In this document: positions 26,047 through 34,208 of the stretch, piece after piece
How positions within the stretch are numbered: position 1 is the first letter of the stretch
Layout of the letters: the number at the start of each line of letters is the position of its first letter
Assembly (NCBI RefSeq): GCF_900167455.1
Contig: NZ_FUWJ01000001.1
Location: forward strand, 62,001-126,000
DNA: 64,000 nucleotides
Source: Enhydrobacter aerosaccus
Lineage (GTDB): Bacteria > Pseudomonadota > Alphaproteobacteria > Reyranellales > Reyranellaceae
Direction of reading: 5' to 3'
Notes under the pieces: model-generated
Database searches by the model: none
What the model was told of the DNA's origin: nothing
Seen by the model: only the letters and a program-made list of their open reading frames with translations
Position numbers and translations under genes: made by a program

Positions 26047-27846
26047 TTAAGACGGGCGGGCCGCCTGCAGCTCCCTGCGCAGACGCAGCGTCGCCTCTCC
26101 ATCGACGGCAAGGGTTTCCGTCTCGATGCTGCCGGTAAGGACGACGCCGTAAATCGTGCGGGCCCGATCACTCGTCTCCCACCGCTCCAGCACGTCGTGC
26201 AGAACACGTCGCGGATCGCGCGTCAGCGGATCGCCATAGCCGCCGCCAGAACAGTCGATCCCCCTGATGGTCTCGCCCTTGGCGATCTCGATCTGCACGA
26301 CGTTGTCGAGCTTCTCGGTGTGGCCGTTGGCGCTGATGCGCCATCCCTCGGCAAGCTGACCATCCTGGCCGCCGCGCACGCCCCTCGGCGGGACATGCTG
26401 GCCGTCGCAGGGATAGATCACGGTGATTGGATGCTCCTTGGGACCGAAGGCGACGTCGCCGCCAGGCGCGCCGCGGAAGCGCCCGGCCCCGCCGGAACCC
26501 GGTATCAGGCGCAGGTGACGGAATTCGATCGGATGCTTCAGCTCGTCGATCTCGACGGAGTCGCGGAAGACGACACCACTGTCGACGGGGAGGCCGTAGT
26601 TCGGCCACCCGTCGGCCTGAGGGCTGGCAGGGCCGCCATTATTGGCGATGATCAGCTGGTTGATGTAGGCGTCGTCGCCGGCCCGATGGTCCTTGCCGGA
26701 GATCACCGCGAAGGCGACGCCCATGCCGAGGCCGCCTTCGGCGATGCCATGCGAGTCGCCCAGTTGCGCGAAGGCCGCCCCCGTGCAGTTGACCAGCCGG
26801 TCGGCCACGTTGGTGGTGGCAAGAGAGCAGGAATGAGGAAAGCGCGGCCGTCCGACCACCGATCCTGTACGCATCAGCACCTCGACGCGCCGGAACGAAC
26901 CGGAGTTCTTCGGGATGCCGGGATCGAGCGAGTTGAACACGCCGGTCAGGACGGCCGATGTCGTGCAAGCTTCGCTGAGGTTGAGTCCGGCTTCGACGTT
27001 GTCGGGGTTGTCGCGAAGGTCGACCGTGACCCGCGCTTCCTGCGGATCGATATCGATGTCGACGTGAAGGGCGATGCCGTCCGGCAGCATCGGCATGAAC
27101 GGGTCGTGCCTGCCGCTGTTGACCAGTCGGGCCGCCGGCAGGCGGCGCAGGGCTGTTGCCATGCGCTGCTCGGAATAGTCCAGCCAGTCCACGACGAAGC
27201 GCTTGATCGTGTCGGTGCCGAACTTTGCGCAGAGTTCCTTCAGGCGCCGTTCGCCGATGCGGGCGGCGCCCAAGCCAGCGAGGAAATCGCCGTACCACTG
27301 GCCGGGAACGCGGATCCGGCTGCGCGCCATGCGCACCACGTCCTCGATCATCCGATAGTCGCGCTGGATGCGAACCGACGGGAAGATCAGTGCGCCCTCC
27401 TGATACACGTCGGCGGCGCCAGCGTGATAGGTGCTCGGGATCGAGTTGCCGATGTCGGCTTGATGCGCCTTGGCAACCGTCGTGAACAGATGCTCGCCGT
27501 CGACGAAGACCGGGACCAGGAAGGTATGGTCAGCCGGGTGGGTGTTGCCGGTGTAGGGATCGTTGTGGAGGAAGGCGTCGCCCTCGGACAGAGTCGGGTG
27601 GGCGAGCGTCATGGCGCGCGCCTGCTCATGGACGCCGAAGATGTGGATCGGCAGCCCCTCCACGCACGCCAGCAATTGGTTGTCGCCCGTGCAGATGCCG
27701 CAGGAGAAGTCGCGGGCACTGCTGATCACGGCTGAACGCGCCGCGCGCAGCAGGGTGTTCGTCATCTCGCGCACGATCCCGTCGATGCGGCTGGCGATGA
27801 CGGCCGTCACCACCGGGTCGATCGCGGGGCCCGCTGCCGGGCGCAT
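26047..27846 (-). CDS. Hydantoinase/oxoprolinase subunit B (HyuB-like), copy 3
   Basis: HyuB-type subunit of 599 residues. Hallmarks are RDFSCGI, HNDPYTGNTHPADH near 100-113, KAHQADIGNSIPSTYH, GPASPQADGW and CSGGGYGDPLTRDP. The ATG at 27846 lies two bases past the TGA of the upstream paralogue, which it resembles along its whole length. The Cys/Gly-rich C-terminal active-site loop is intact, so both copies look functional. It belongs to a minus-strand operon: aminotransferase, HyuA copy 2, HyuB copy 2, HyuB copy 3. Confidence 0.92.
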   Translation of the reverse strand: MRPAAGPAIDPVVTAVIASRIDGIVREMTNTLLRAARSAVISSARDFSCGICTGDNQLLACVEGLPIHIFGVHEQARAMTLAHPTLSEGDAFLHNDPYTGNTHPADHTFLVPVFVDGEHLFTTVAKAHQADIGNSIPSTYHAGAADVYQEGALIFPSVRIQRDYRMIEDVVRMARSRIRVPGQWYGDFLAGLGAARIGERRLKELCAKFGTDTIKRFVVDWLDYSEQRMATALRRLPAARLVNSGRHDPFMPMLPDGIALHVDIDIDPQEARVTVDLRDNPDNVEAGLNLSEACTTSAVLTGVFNSLDPGIPKNSGSFRRVEVLMRTGSVVGRPRFPHSCSLATTNVADRLVNCTGAAFAQLGDSHGIAEGGLGMGVAFAVISGKDHRAGDDAYINQLIIANNGGPASPQADGWPNYGLPVDSGVVFRDSVEIDELKHPIEFRHLRLIPGSGGAGRFRGAPGGDVAFGPKEHPITVIYPCDGQHVPPRGVRGGQDGQLAEGWRISANGHTEKLDNVVQIEIAKGETIRGIDCSGGGYGDPLTRDPRRVLHDVLERWETSDRARTIYGVVLTGSIETETLAVDGEATLRLRRELQAARPS

Positions 27847-27848
27847 CG

Positions 27849-29654
27849 TCAGGCAGTCGTCGCTTCTGCCGCTCGGGCCGCCCGCAGTGAGGTGGTTGCG
27901 GTGACATCCACGGCCAGCGTCTCGTCGTCGAGAGAGCCTTTGAACACCACGCCGTAGACGGCCTGTGCTCGCGTGACGGTTTCCCACTTCTCCAGCACGT
28001 CGTGCAGCACCCGGCGCGGGTCGCGTTTCAGGGGATCGCCATAGCCGGCCCCGGACGCATCGAGCCCGCGGATCAGTTCGCCCTTCTTGACCTCGATCTG
28101 GGTGACGTTGGGCAGCTTGGTCTCCAGTCCGTTGGCACTGACATGCCAGCCTTCGGCGCAGGTGCCGTCGGCGCCACCGCGCACGCCCTTGGGCGCGAAG
28201 TGCTGGCCGTCGCAGGGATAGATGACCGTGACCGGATGTTCCTTGGGACCGAAGGCGATATCGCAGCCGGGCGCGCCGCGGAACCGGCCGGCGCCGCCCG
28301 AACCCGGGATCAGCCGCATGTGCTTGAACTCCATCGGATGCTTGAGCTCGTCGATCTCCACCGAATCGCGATACATCAAGCCGCCGACGACGGGCAGACC
28401 GTAGGTCAGCCACCCGTCGGCCCTGGCGCTGGCCGGACCGCCGTTGTTGGCGATGATGAGCTGGTTGACATAGGGACTATCGCCGTACCGATGGTCCTTC
28501 CCGGACACCACGGAGAAGGCGACGCCCATGCCGACACCGCCTTCGGCCAGGCCATAGCCGTCGCCGAGCTGGGCGAAGGCCGCTCCGGTGCAGTTGACGA
28601 GCCGGTCGGCGACATTGGTGGTGGCGACGGAGCAGCTGTGTGGGAACCTCGGCTTGCCGACCACGGCGCCCTCGCGCATCAGCAGCTTGACGCGGCGGAA
28701 CGAGCCGGAGTTGCGCGGGATCTCCGGGTCGAGAGAGTTGAATATGCCGGCCATGACGGACGATACGGTGCAGGCTTCGCTTTCGTTGAACCCGCAGTCG
28801 ATATTGTCGATGTTGTCGCGCAGGTCCACGGTGATGGTCGCCGCCTGCGGATCTATGTCGAGTTCGACCTTGAGCGGGATACCTTCGGGGAGAAGCGGTT
28901 CGAATGGATCGTGGCGGCCGGTGTTGACGAGCTTGGCCTTGGGCAGCTTGGCGATGCCATGGATCATGCGCTGCTCGGAGTAATCGAGCCAGTCGCGCAT
29001 GAAGGTCTTGATCGTGTCCTTGCCGTACTTGGCGCAAAGCTCCTTCAGGCGCCGCTCGGCGACACGCGCGGCGCCGATGCCGGCCAGGAAGTCGCCGTAC
29101 CACTGCCCGGCCACGCGGATGCGGCTGCGGCACATGCGGACCACGTCCTCGACAGTCTCGAAGTTCCGCTGGATGCGGACCGCCGGGAAGATGAGAGAGC
29201 CTTCCTCGTACACGTCCTTTGCCGCGGCGTGATAGGTCGTCGGGATGGAGTTGCCGATATCAGCCTGGTGCGCCTTGGCGGCCGCCGTGAACAGATGTTC
29301 GCCTTCGAAGAACACCGGCACCAGGAAGCAATGATCCGCTGGATGCGTATTGCCGGAGTAGGGATCGTTGTGCAGGAAGGCATCGCCTTCGGCGAGATCG
29401 GCGTGGAATTCCGTCATGGCACGTGCCTGGTTGTGGACGCCGAAGATATGGATCGGCAGGCCTTCAGCGCAGGCAAGGAGCTGGTTGTCGCCCGTAACGA
29501 TGGCGCAGGAGAAGTCGCGCGCGCTGTTGATCACCGCCGAACGTGCCGCGCGTAGCAGCGTATTGGTCATCTCGCGGACAACGCCGTCGATGCGATTGGC
29601 GATCACTGCCGTGATGACTGGATCGATGGCCGATGACGCCTGCACTCTGTCCAT
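27849..29654 (-). CDS. Hydantoinase/oxoprolinase subunit B (HyuB-like), copy 2
   Basis: HyuB-type subunit of 601 residues, tandem paralogue of the next gene; long stretches such as FLHNDPYxGNTHPADH and KAHQADIGNSIP are nearly identical. In the C-terminal loop it has ASGAGYGDP where its partner has CSGGGYGDP, so a cysteine is replaced by alanine, which may change specificity. ATG 29654 is supported by GAGGAG 8 bases upstream. It probably works with the HyuA subunit encoded 24 bases before it. Confidence 0.92.
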   Translation of the reverse strand: MDRVQASSAIDPVITAVIANRIDGVVREMTNTLLRAARSAVINSARDFSCAIVTGDNQLLACAEGLPIHIFGVHNQARAMTEFHADLAEGDAFLHNDPYSGNTHPADHCFLVPVFFEGEHLFTAAAKAHQADIGNSIPTTYHAAAKDVYEEGSLIFPAVRIQRNFETVEDVVRMCRSRIRVAGQWYGDFLAGIGAARVAERRLKELCAKYGKDTIKTFMRDWLDYSEQRMIHGIAKLPKAKLVNTGRHDPFEPLLPEGIPLKVELDIDPQAATITVDLRDNIDNIDCGFNESEACTVSSVMAGIFNSLDPEIPRNSGSFRRVKLLMREGAVVGKPRFPHSCSVATTNVADRLVNCTGAAFAQLGDGYGLAEGGVGMGVAFSVVSGKDHRYGDSPYVNQLIIANNGGPASARADGWLTYGLPVVGGLMYRDSVEIDELKHPMEFKHMRLIPGSGGAGRFRGAPGCDIAFGPKEHPVTVIYPCDGQHFAPKGVRGGADGTCAEGWHVSANGLETKLPNVTQIEVKKGELIRGLDASGAGYGDPLKRDPRRVLHDVLEKWETVTRAQAVYGVVFKGSLDDETLAVDVTATTSLRAARAAEATTA

Positions 29655-29678
29655 GTGCGATCTCCTCAAGTGAAAGGA

Positions 29679-31760
29679 TCAGCCAATCCCGAAAACGTAA
29701 TTCCCAACGCCCGATACGGTGGTCGAGGTCTGGGGGAAAACGACGAGCGTTGTGGTCGGCTCCTCGACGATGGCGGGCCCCACGATCTTGTAGCCGGGCT
29801 TGAGGTCGCCCGACTTGTAGATCGGCGTCGGCACCGGTGTGGTACCGCCGAAATAGCAGGACCGGGTTGTCGACGGCGTGGGGGCGGCCAGGGCGGTGAT
29901 CGCCGGGCCGGCCTCGCCCGTCACTTCGGGGGCCAGCTTCACGATCAGGCGAGCCTTCCAGTTCACGCATTCGACCGGGCTGCCTTCGTCGCGCATGGCA
30001 AAGACGCGCTCATGGACCTTGTGGAAGCTCTCGACGAGCCCTTCGACGTCGGCTTCGGTGGCGAAGCGGGAGAATTCCAGCGGCGTCTCCAGTTCCCATA
30101 CTTGGGCGAGATAGCGAGCCTCGGTCAGGAATTCGATACGGTGCGCGGCCTGGGCACGAGGACCCAGGGTGGCGAGGAACTCCTTTAGCTTCCGCTCGAG
30201 GGTCGAGAGCACGCGGTTCACGCCTTCGAGATTGAAGCGATCGGATGTGGTCACCAGGCTGGCGGTCTCCTCCTTGACGATGTCGGCGAACTGCATGCCC
30301 GATGCCGACAGGGCCGAGGCGACCTTGGGCAGCACCAGCCGCTCGCAGCCGAGTTCCTGGGCGATGGGGAGGATATTGATCCCGGCGGCGCCGCCACCGG
30401 CGACGATGGTGCTTTCGCGCGGATTGACGCCTTCGGCGATGGTGATCTCCTGGATCGCCTTGATCATCAACTCGGTCGCCAGATTCAGGATGTTCCAGGC
30501 GGTTTCCTCGATCGGCCGGCCGATCCGTTCGGCCACGGTGCCGATCGCGCGGCGGGCGGCTTCGGTGTCGAGCGTCATGCGTCCGCCGAGGAAGAATGCG
30601 GGATCGAAATATCCCAGCACGCAGGCGGCGTCGGACACCGTGGGCTGGGTGCCGCCGCGGCCGTAGCAGGCGGGGCCGGGGTCGGCGCCGGCCGACTGCG
30701 GGCCGACCCGCATCAGGCCGCCCTCGTCGATCCAGGCGATCGACCCGCCGCCGGCCCCGATCGAACGCACGTCGACCGAGGAGATGCCGAGCAGGTGTCC
30801 GGTCCATTGACCGCCGAGCCAGGTATCCCGGCTGTAGGTGAGGCGGCCATCGCGCACCAGGCCGACGTCGAAGGTCGTGCCGCCGGTGTCGCAGACGATG
30901 ACATTGTCGCCGAGATTCTCGATCGTCGAGTAGGTGAGGGCAGCCACGGGAGCCATTGCAGGTCCCGATTTCGCGGTGTGGATCGGCGCATCGACAAGCT
31001 CATCGACGAGCATGACGCCACCGACGCTGGTCGAAACGAGGATGTCGTTCCGGTAGCCGGTGGCGCGCAGATCGGCTTCCAGGCCGCGCAGATGATCCTG
31101 CATCAAGGGTTTCAGAGATGCATCGATGGCGGTGGCGGAGGCGCGGCGGTACTCGCGGACGATGGGCACCAATTTGTGTGACAAGGTAAACGGCACGCCG
31201 GGCAGCATCTCGTTGATGAGTTCGCCCATGCGTAGCTCGTGGTCTGGATTGGCGATCGACCACAGGAAGCAGACCGCCACCGCTTCGAATCCGCGCGCCT
31301 TCAGCACCTCCAGCACGGAACGCGCCTGCGCCTCGTTGAACGGCACCGAAGCTGTTCCCTCGGCGCTCATGCGCTCCTCGATCTCGAACGTGTAGCGGCG
31401 GGGGATGTAGGGTTCCGGGTAGTCCTGGGTGAAATCGTGCGGATTGACCTTGCCGCCTTCCTTCAGCACCAGCGTGTCCGGAAATCCCATGGTGGTGAGG
31501 AAGGCGGTCTTGGCGACGTTGCGCGTGACGATGGCGTTGGTCGCGCGCGTGGTGCCGTAAATCAGCAGATCGGTCTGGTCCAGCAGCCCCTTCATGGTGA
31601 GGCCAAGCTCTCGAGCCGCAACCTCGATCGCCTCGCTCATCCCCCGGAAGATACGTTCCTTGGTGGTGAGAGCCTTTCCGATGGTCTGGCGGCCACTCTC
31701 ATCCATTACGACGATATCGGTAAACGTGCCGCCGGTGTCGACGGAGATCCTGAAACCCAT
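29679..31760 (-). CDS. Hydantoinase/oxoprolinase subunit A (HyuA-like), copy 2
   Basis: HyuA-type subunit, 693 residues. DTGGTFTD is at 8-15, GTTRATNAI near 70-78, the internal CDTGGTTFDVGLV phosphate loop is near 290, and GGGAAGIN lies in the C-terminal half. It is clearly homologous to the copy at 15.2-17.3 kb but with diverged termini. Operator site 7 is 71 bases upstream of the ATG, so it has its own controlled promoter although it also follows the aminotransferase gene by 93 bases. Confidence 0.92.
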   Translation of the reverse strand: MGFRISVDTGGTFTDIVVMDESGRQTIGKALTTKERIFRGMSEAIEVAARELGLTMKGLLDQTDLLIYGTTRATNAIVTRNVAKTAFLTTMGFPDTLVLKEGGKVNPHDFTQDYPEPYIPRRYTFEIEERMSAEGTASVPFNEAQARSVLEVLKARGFEAVAVCFLWSIANPDHELRMGELINEMLPGVPFTLSHKLVPIVREYRRASATAIDASLKPLMQDHLRGLEADLRATGYRNDILVSTSVGGVMLVDELVDAPIHTAKSGPAMAPVAALTYSTIENLGDNVIVCDTGGTTFDVGLVRDGRLTYSRDTWLGGQWTGHLLGISSVDVRSIGAGGGSIAWIDEGGLMRVGPQSAGADPGPACYGRGGTQPTVSDAACVLGYFDPAFFLGGRMTLDTEAARRAIGTVAERIGRPIEETAWNILNLATELMIKAIQEITIAEGVNPRESTIVAGGGAAGINILPIAQELGCERLVLPKVASALSASGMQFADIVKEETASLVTTSDRFNLEGVNRVLSTLERKLKEFLATLGPRAQAAHRIEFLTEARYLAQVWELETPLEFSRFATEADVEGLVESFHKVHERVFAMRDEGSPVECVNWKARLIVKLAPEVTGEAGPAITALAAPTPSTTRSCYFGGTTPVPTPIYKSGDLKPGYKIVGPAIVEEPTTTLVVFPQTSTTVSGVGNYVFGIG

Positions 31761-31830
31761 AGCCGATCCCTCACCACATCATTTGCGGGGTCGGTGGATC
31801 GGCAGCAAGGATCGTGCCGAAACGTCAATA

Positions 31831-31840
31831 TGTGATCACA
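31831..31840. promoter_or_regulatory. TGTGATCACA operator, site 7
   Basis: Perfect palindrome in the 93-base gap between the aminotransferase stop and the hyuA-like ATG, 71 bases before that ATG. It suggests an internal regulated promoter for the hyuA-hyuB-hyuB genes. Confidence 0.75.
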
Positions 31841-31853
31841 AAGCGGACGTTGT

Positions 31854-33182
31854 TCAGGCGAGGAGGCGTTGCGTAGCCAATATCCGTAGCTCGCCTTCGA
31901 CAGCGTCGACAAAACTATCGAGCTCTGCCTCCGTCATGACGGTCGACAGAAAGCCGTTACCCTTCGTGCTGATCAGGAAGCCGCGGCGCAAGAGGCCCGC
32001 CTGCAGAGCGGCCAGATCGGCGAGTTCCTCGGGTGTCGACCAGGCACTGCGGTAATCGTTCACCGGTCGACTATGAGTATGGATCTTGAAGATCGAGCCA
32101 TGACCGGTGATCTGTGCGGGATACTGACTGCGACGGACGGCATCCGAGAGCTTAGAGCGCGTTCGGTCGCCCAGCGCATTCAATCGGTCGAATGCCTCTT
32201 CCGTCATCAGTTCCATGCCCACGAGGCCGGCTGTCATGGTCACCATGTTCGCGGTGAAGGTTCCTGTGGAGGCCACCGCAGGCTTGCCGCTTCGGTGGTC
32301 GAATACGGCCATGATCTTCTCCTTGCCGGCGACGGCGCCTACGGGAAAGCCGCCGCCGATGATCTTGGCCAGTGTCGTGAGATCTGGCTCGATGCCGAAT
32401 ACGCCCTGACCTCCGCTATAGCCAAAGCGAAAGGAGATCACCTCGTCCAGGATAACGATCGCGCCGGTGGCTCGCGCGGCCTCGGTGATCGCCTTGAGGA
32501 ACTCCGGTGTCGCCGGCACGCACCCCGTATAAATTGGCATCAGATCGATCAAAACTGCTGCAAGCCGCGCTCCCTGCTCGCGAATGATTCGCGCGGCAGC
32601 CTCGGGCTGGTTGAACGGTAGGATGACGGTGTCGTCGAGTACGGCTTTGGGAGTGCCCGCCACAAAGGCGACGGGGTTAGGGTCGTTTCCCCAGTTTTCC
32701 GGTCGAGAATCGAGACTGACCTCAACGTGATCATAGGTGCCATGGTAGGCACCTTCGACCTTGGCTAGTGCGGGGCGTCCCGTGAAGGCGCGCGCTGCCT
32801 TGACAGCGAGCATAACTGCCTCGGTTCCCGAGTTGCAGAAGCGGACCTTGTCGAAGGCAGGGACGCGCTCGCACAGTAATTCAGCCAACGCTACTTCCCG
32901 TTCAGTCGGCATGGTGCAGGCGGTGCCATGCGACAGCTGAGCTGTTACGGCGTCGATGATCGCCGGATGGGCATGGCCATGGATTAGCGAGGCGAAATTG
33001 TTGATGAGATCGAATATCTGGTTGCCGTCGACGTCGGTGATCCACGCGCCCTTGCAGCTCTGAGCGTAAACCGGATAGGGCGGCTGCCACGGCGCCACCC
33101 GCGTGACGCCGCCAGGAAGGACATTCAATGCCCGATCGTACAGGCTCCTCGACTTAGTATCAGGATCCGGCCATCGTGGCAT
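31854..33182 (-). CDS. Class III aminotransferase, glutamate-1-semialdehyde aminomutase-like
   Basis: PLP enzyme of 442 residues that resembles glutamate-1-semialdehyde 2,1-aminomutase: LPGGVTR near 22-28, FCNSGTEAVMLAVKAAR near 115-131, GAYHGTYDH, LDEVISFRFGYSGGQG with D246, and PLP lysine K273 in LAKIIGGGFPVGA. It is unlikely to be the haem-pathway enzyme, since it heads a catabolic operon. Related proteins act on beta-amino acids or as racemases. The ATG at 33182 has GGAG eight bases upstream, and operator site 8 is 30 bases before it. Confidence 0.88.
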   Translation of the reverse strand: MPRWPDPDTKSRSLYDRALNVLPGGVTRVAPWQPPYPVYAQSCKGAWITDVDGNQIFDLINNFASLIHGHAHPAIIDAVTAQLSHGTACTMPTEREVALAELLCERVPAFDKVRFCNSGTEAVMLAVKAARAFTGRPALAKVEGAYHGTYDHVEVSLDSRPENWGNDPNPVAFVAGTPKAVLDDTVILPFNQPEAAARIIREQGARLAAVLIDLMPIYTGCVPATPEFLKAITEAARATGAIVILDEVISFRFGYSGGQGVFGIEPDLTTLAKIIGGGFPVGAVAGKEKIMAVFDHRSGKPAVASTGTFTANMVTMTAGLVGMELMTEEAFDRLNALGDRTRSKLSDAVRRSQYPAQITGHGSIFKIHTHSRPVNDYRSAWSTPEELADLAALQAGLLRRGFLISTKGNGFLSTVMTEAELDSFVDAVEGELRILATQRLLA

Positions 33183-33212
33183 AGAAACGCTCCAAGCAAA
33201 CGAGTGGTCAAA

Positions 33213-33222
33213 TGTGATCACA
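33213..33222. promoter_or_regulatory. TGTGATCACA operator, site 8
   Basis: Perfect palindrome, ATGTGATCACAT with flanks, 30 bases before the aminotransferase ATG. It is the rightmost copy, close to where the metabolic locus ends. Confidence 0.75.
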
Positions 33223-33412
33223 TCGCATCTGGCAGTCCAGAGAATTCCACAATGATCGCGGGAGCGGGCACGGTAGGGACAAGCGATGTCGACCATCCGC
33301 CTCTCGGAAATGGCGCCTCGGCGATCGCTGCCTCGAGCCGGCGTTGCGCACGCCAAGTGGCGTCCGTGAAGTGCGATCGAATCAATAATCGCGACGTGCT
33401 GACAGTGTGGCG

Positions 33413-33676
33413 CGTGCATCAACACCAAGGGCTTTCCGCTTCAAGGCCGGCTCGACGTTTCTCGAGGTCAGGGAGCCGATTGTCAGCTTCCCTTGCTGCT
33501 GCTCGCGGGACATGGTCGGGAGCAGCATGAGCACGTCGCCCTCTTTGGGAGCGAGCAAGTCGCAAGGCGACAGCAGTCTTTCGAGGTTTCCGATCTTCGG
33601 TCTCCAGAGCGTCGTGCTCGCGCTTCCAGAGGTAGGGACACTTGATCCCGGTCCCCGTCTTGATGTCGTCGAAGCT
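33413..33676 (-). pseudogene. PemK/MazF-like toxin remnant, frameshifted
   Basis: The minus strand encodes a broken toxin-like protein across two frames. FDDIKTGTGIKCPYLWKREH and KTAVALRLARS are in one frame, GDVLMLLPTMSREQQQGKL in another, and DLEKRRAGLE back in the first. The order and spacing match PemK-like growth inhibitors of alphaproteobacteria, which end with a conserved tryptophan strand that is missing here. Just upstream (about 33680-33745) another reading frame ends in RNALEAYIHDESK, perhaps the rest of its partner. The rest of 33223-34020 shows no gene. Confidence 0.45.
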
Positions 33677-34020
33677 TATTTGGACTCGTCGTGGATGTAG
33701 GCTTCCAGCGCGTTGCGCACGTCATGGGCGAGGTCGGCGGGCATTTCGGCGGGTTAATCGGCCGATCCTCTGCGGCCAGATTGAAGAGCATTGCCTGTTC
33801 ATTTCGCCTGCCCACTACCGTCGCAGGTCTACTCTTCGCAGCCAATTAGGAAGGCGTGAACGTCAGGCGAACGTTTGCCCACCAACTTGCTCGGCATTTT
33901 CTGCGGATTTCGTGGTCGATTGCTGTTCCCCAGTGTGCAGACCGGCGACTATCCACAGGCCATTGCACGTCCTGGCGCCATGATAATTCAAGCGGGCCAC
34001 GATTTCGGGGATCGGATGAA

Positions 34021-34069
34021 TGGTGCTGCCGGACAGGATTGAACTGTCGACCTCTCCCTTACCAAGGGA
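34021..34069 (-). other. Attachment site: 3' fragment of tRNA-Thr(GGT)
   Basis: On the minus strand this reads as the 3' half of a tRNA: anticodon loop TTGGTAA (GGT, Thr), stem GGGAG, variable loop AGGTC, T-arm GACAG/TTCAATC/CTGTC, acceptor CGGCAGC and ACCA. The 5' half (D-arm and first acceptor strand) is absent; beyond 34069 the sequence is unrelated and leads to the integrase. This is the direct-repeat fragment left by an integrase that targets the tRNA 3' end. The element lies to the right, and the intact tRNA-Thr should be at its far end, outside the window. Confidence 0.8.
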
Positions 34070-34208
34070 CGACAGTTGCGGGATTTTCTGCGTGAGGCAG
34101 CACCCCCTCCCCACAGTTCCCCATCAACACCTACATATAGTACCGATTTCGGCGCTTTGTCAGCTTCACCACAGTCGGACACTGCCGCCGATGATGTCTC
34201 ACCCGGGT

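Noticed and set aside
26197-29555. Two 510-codon plus-strand frames opposite the HyuB genes
   Set aside because: They mirror each other only because the HyuB genes are paralogues; the composition is that of shadow frames.
34021-34110. Complete tRNA-Thr gene at the attachment site
   Set aside because: The D-arm and 5' acceptor strand are missing, so only the 3' part is present.
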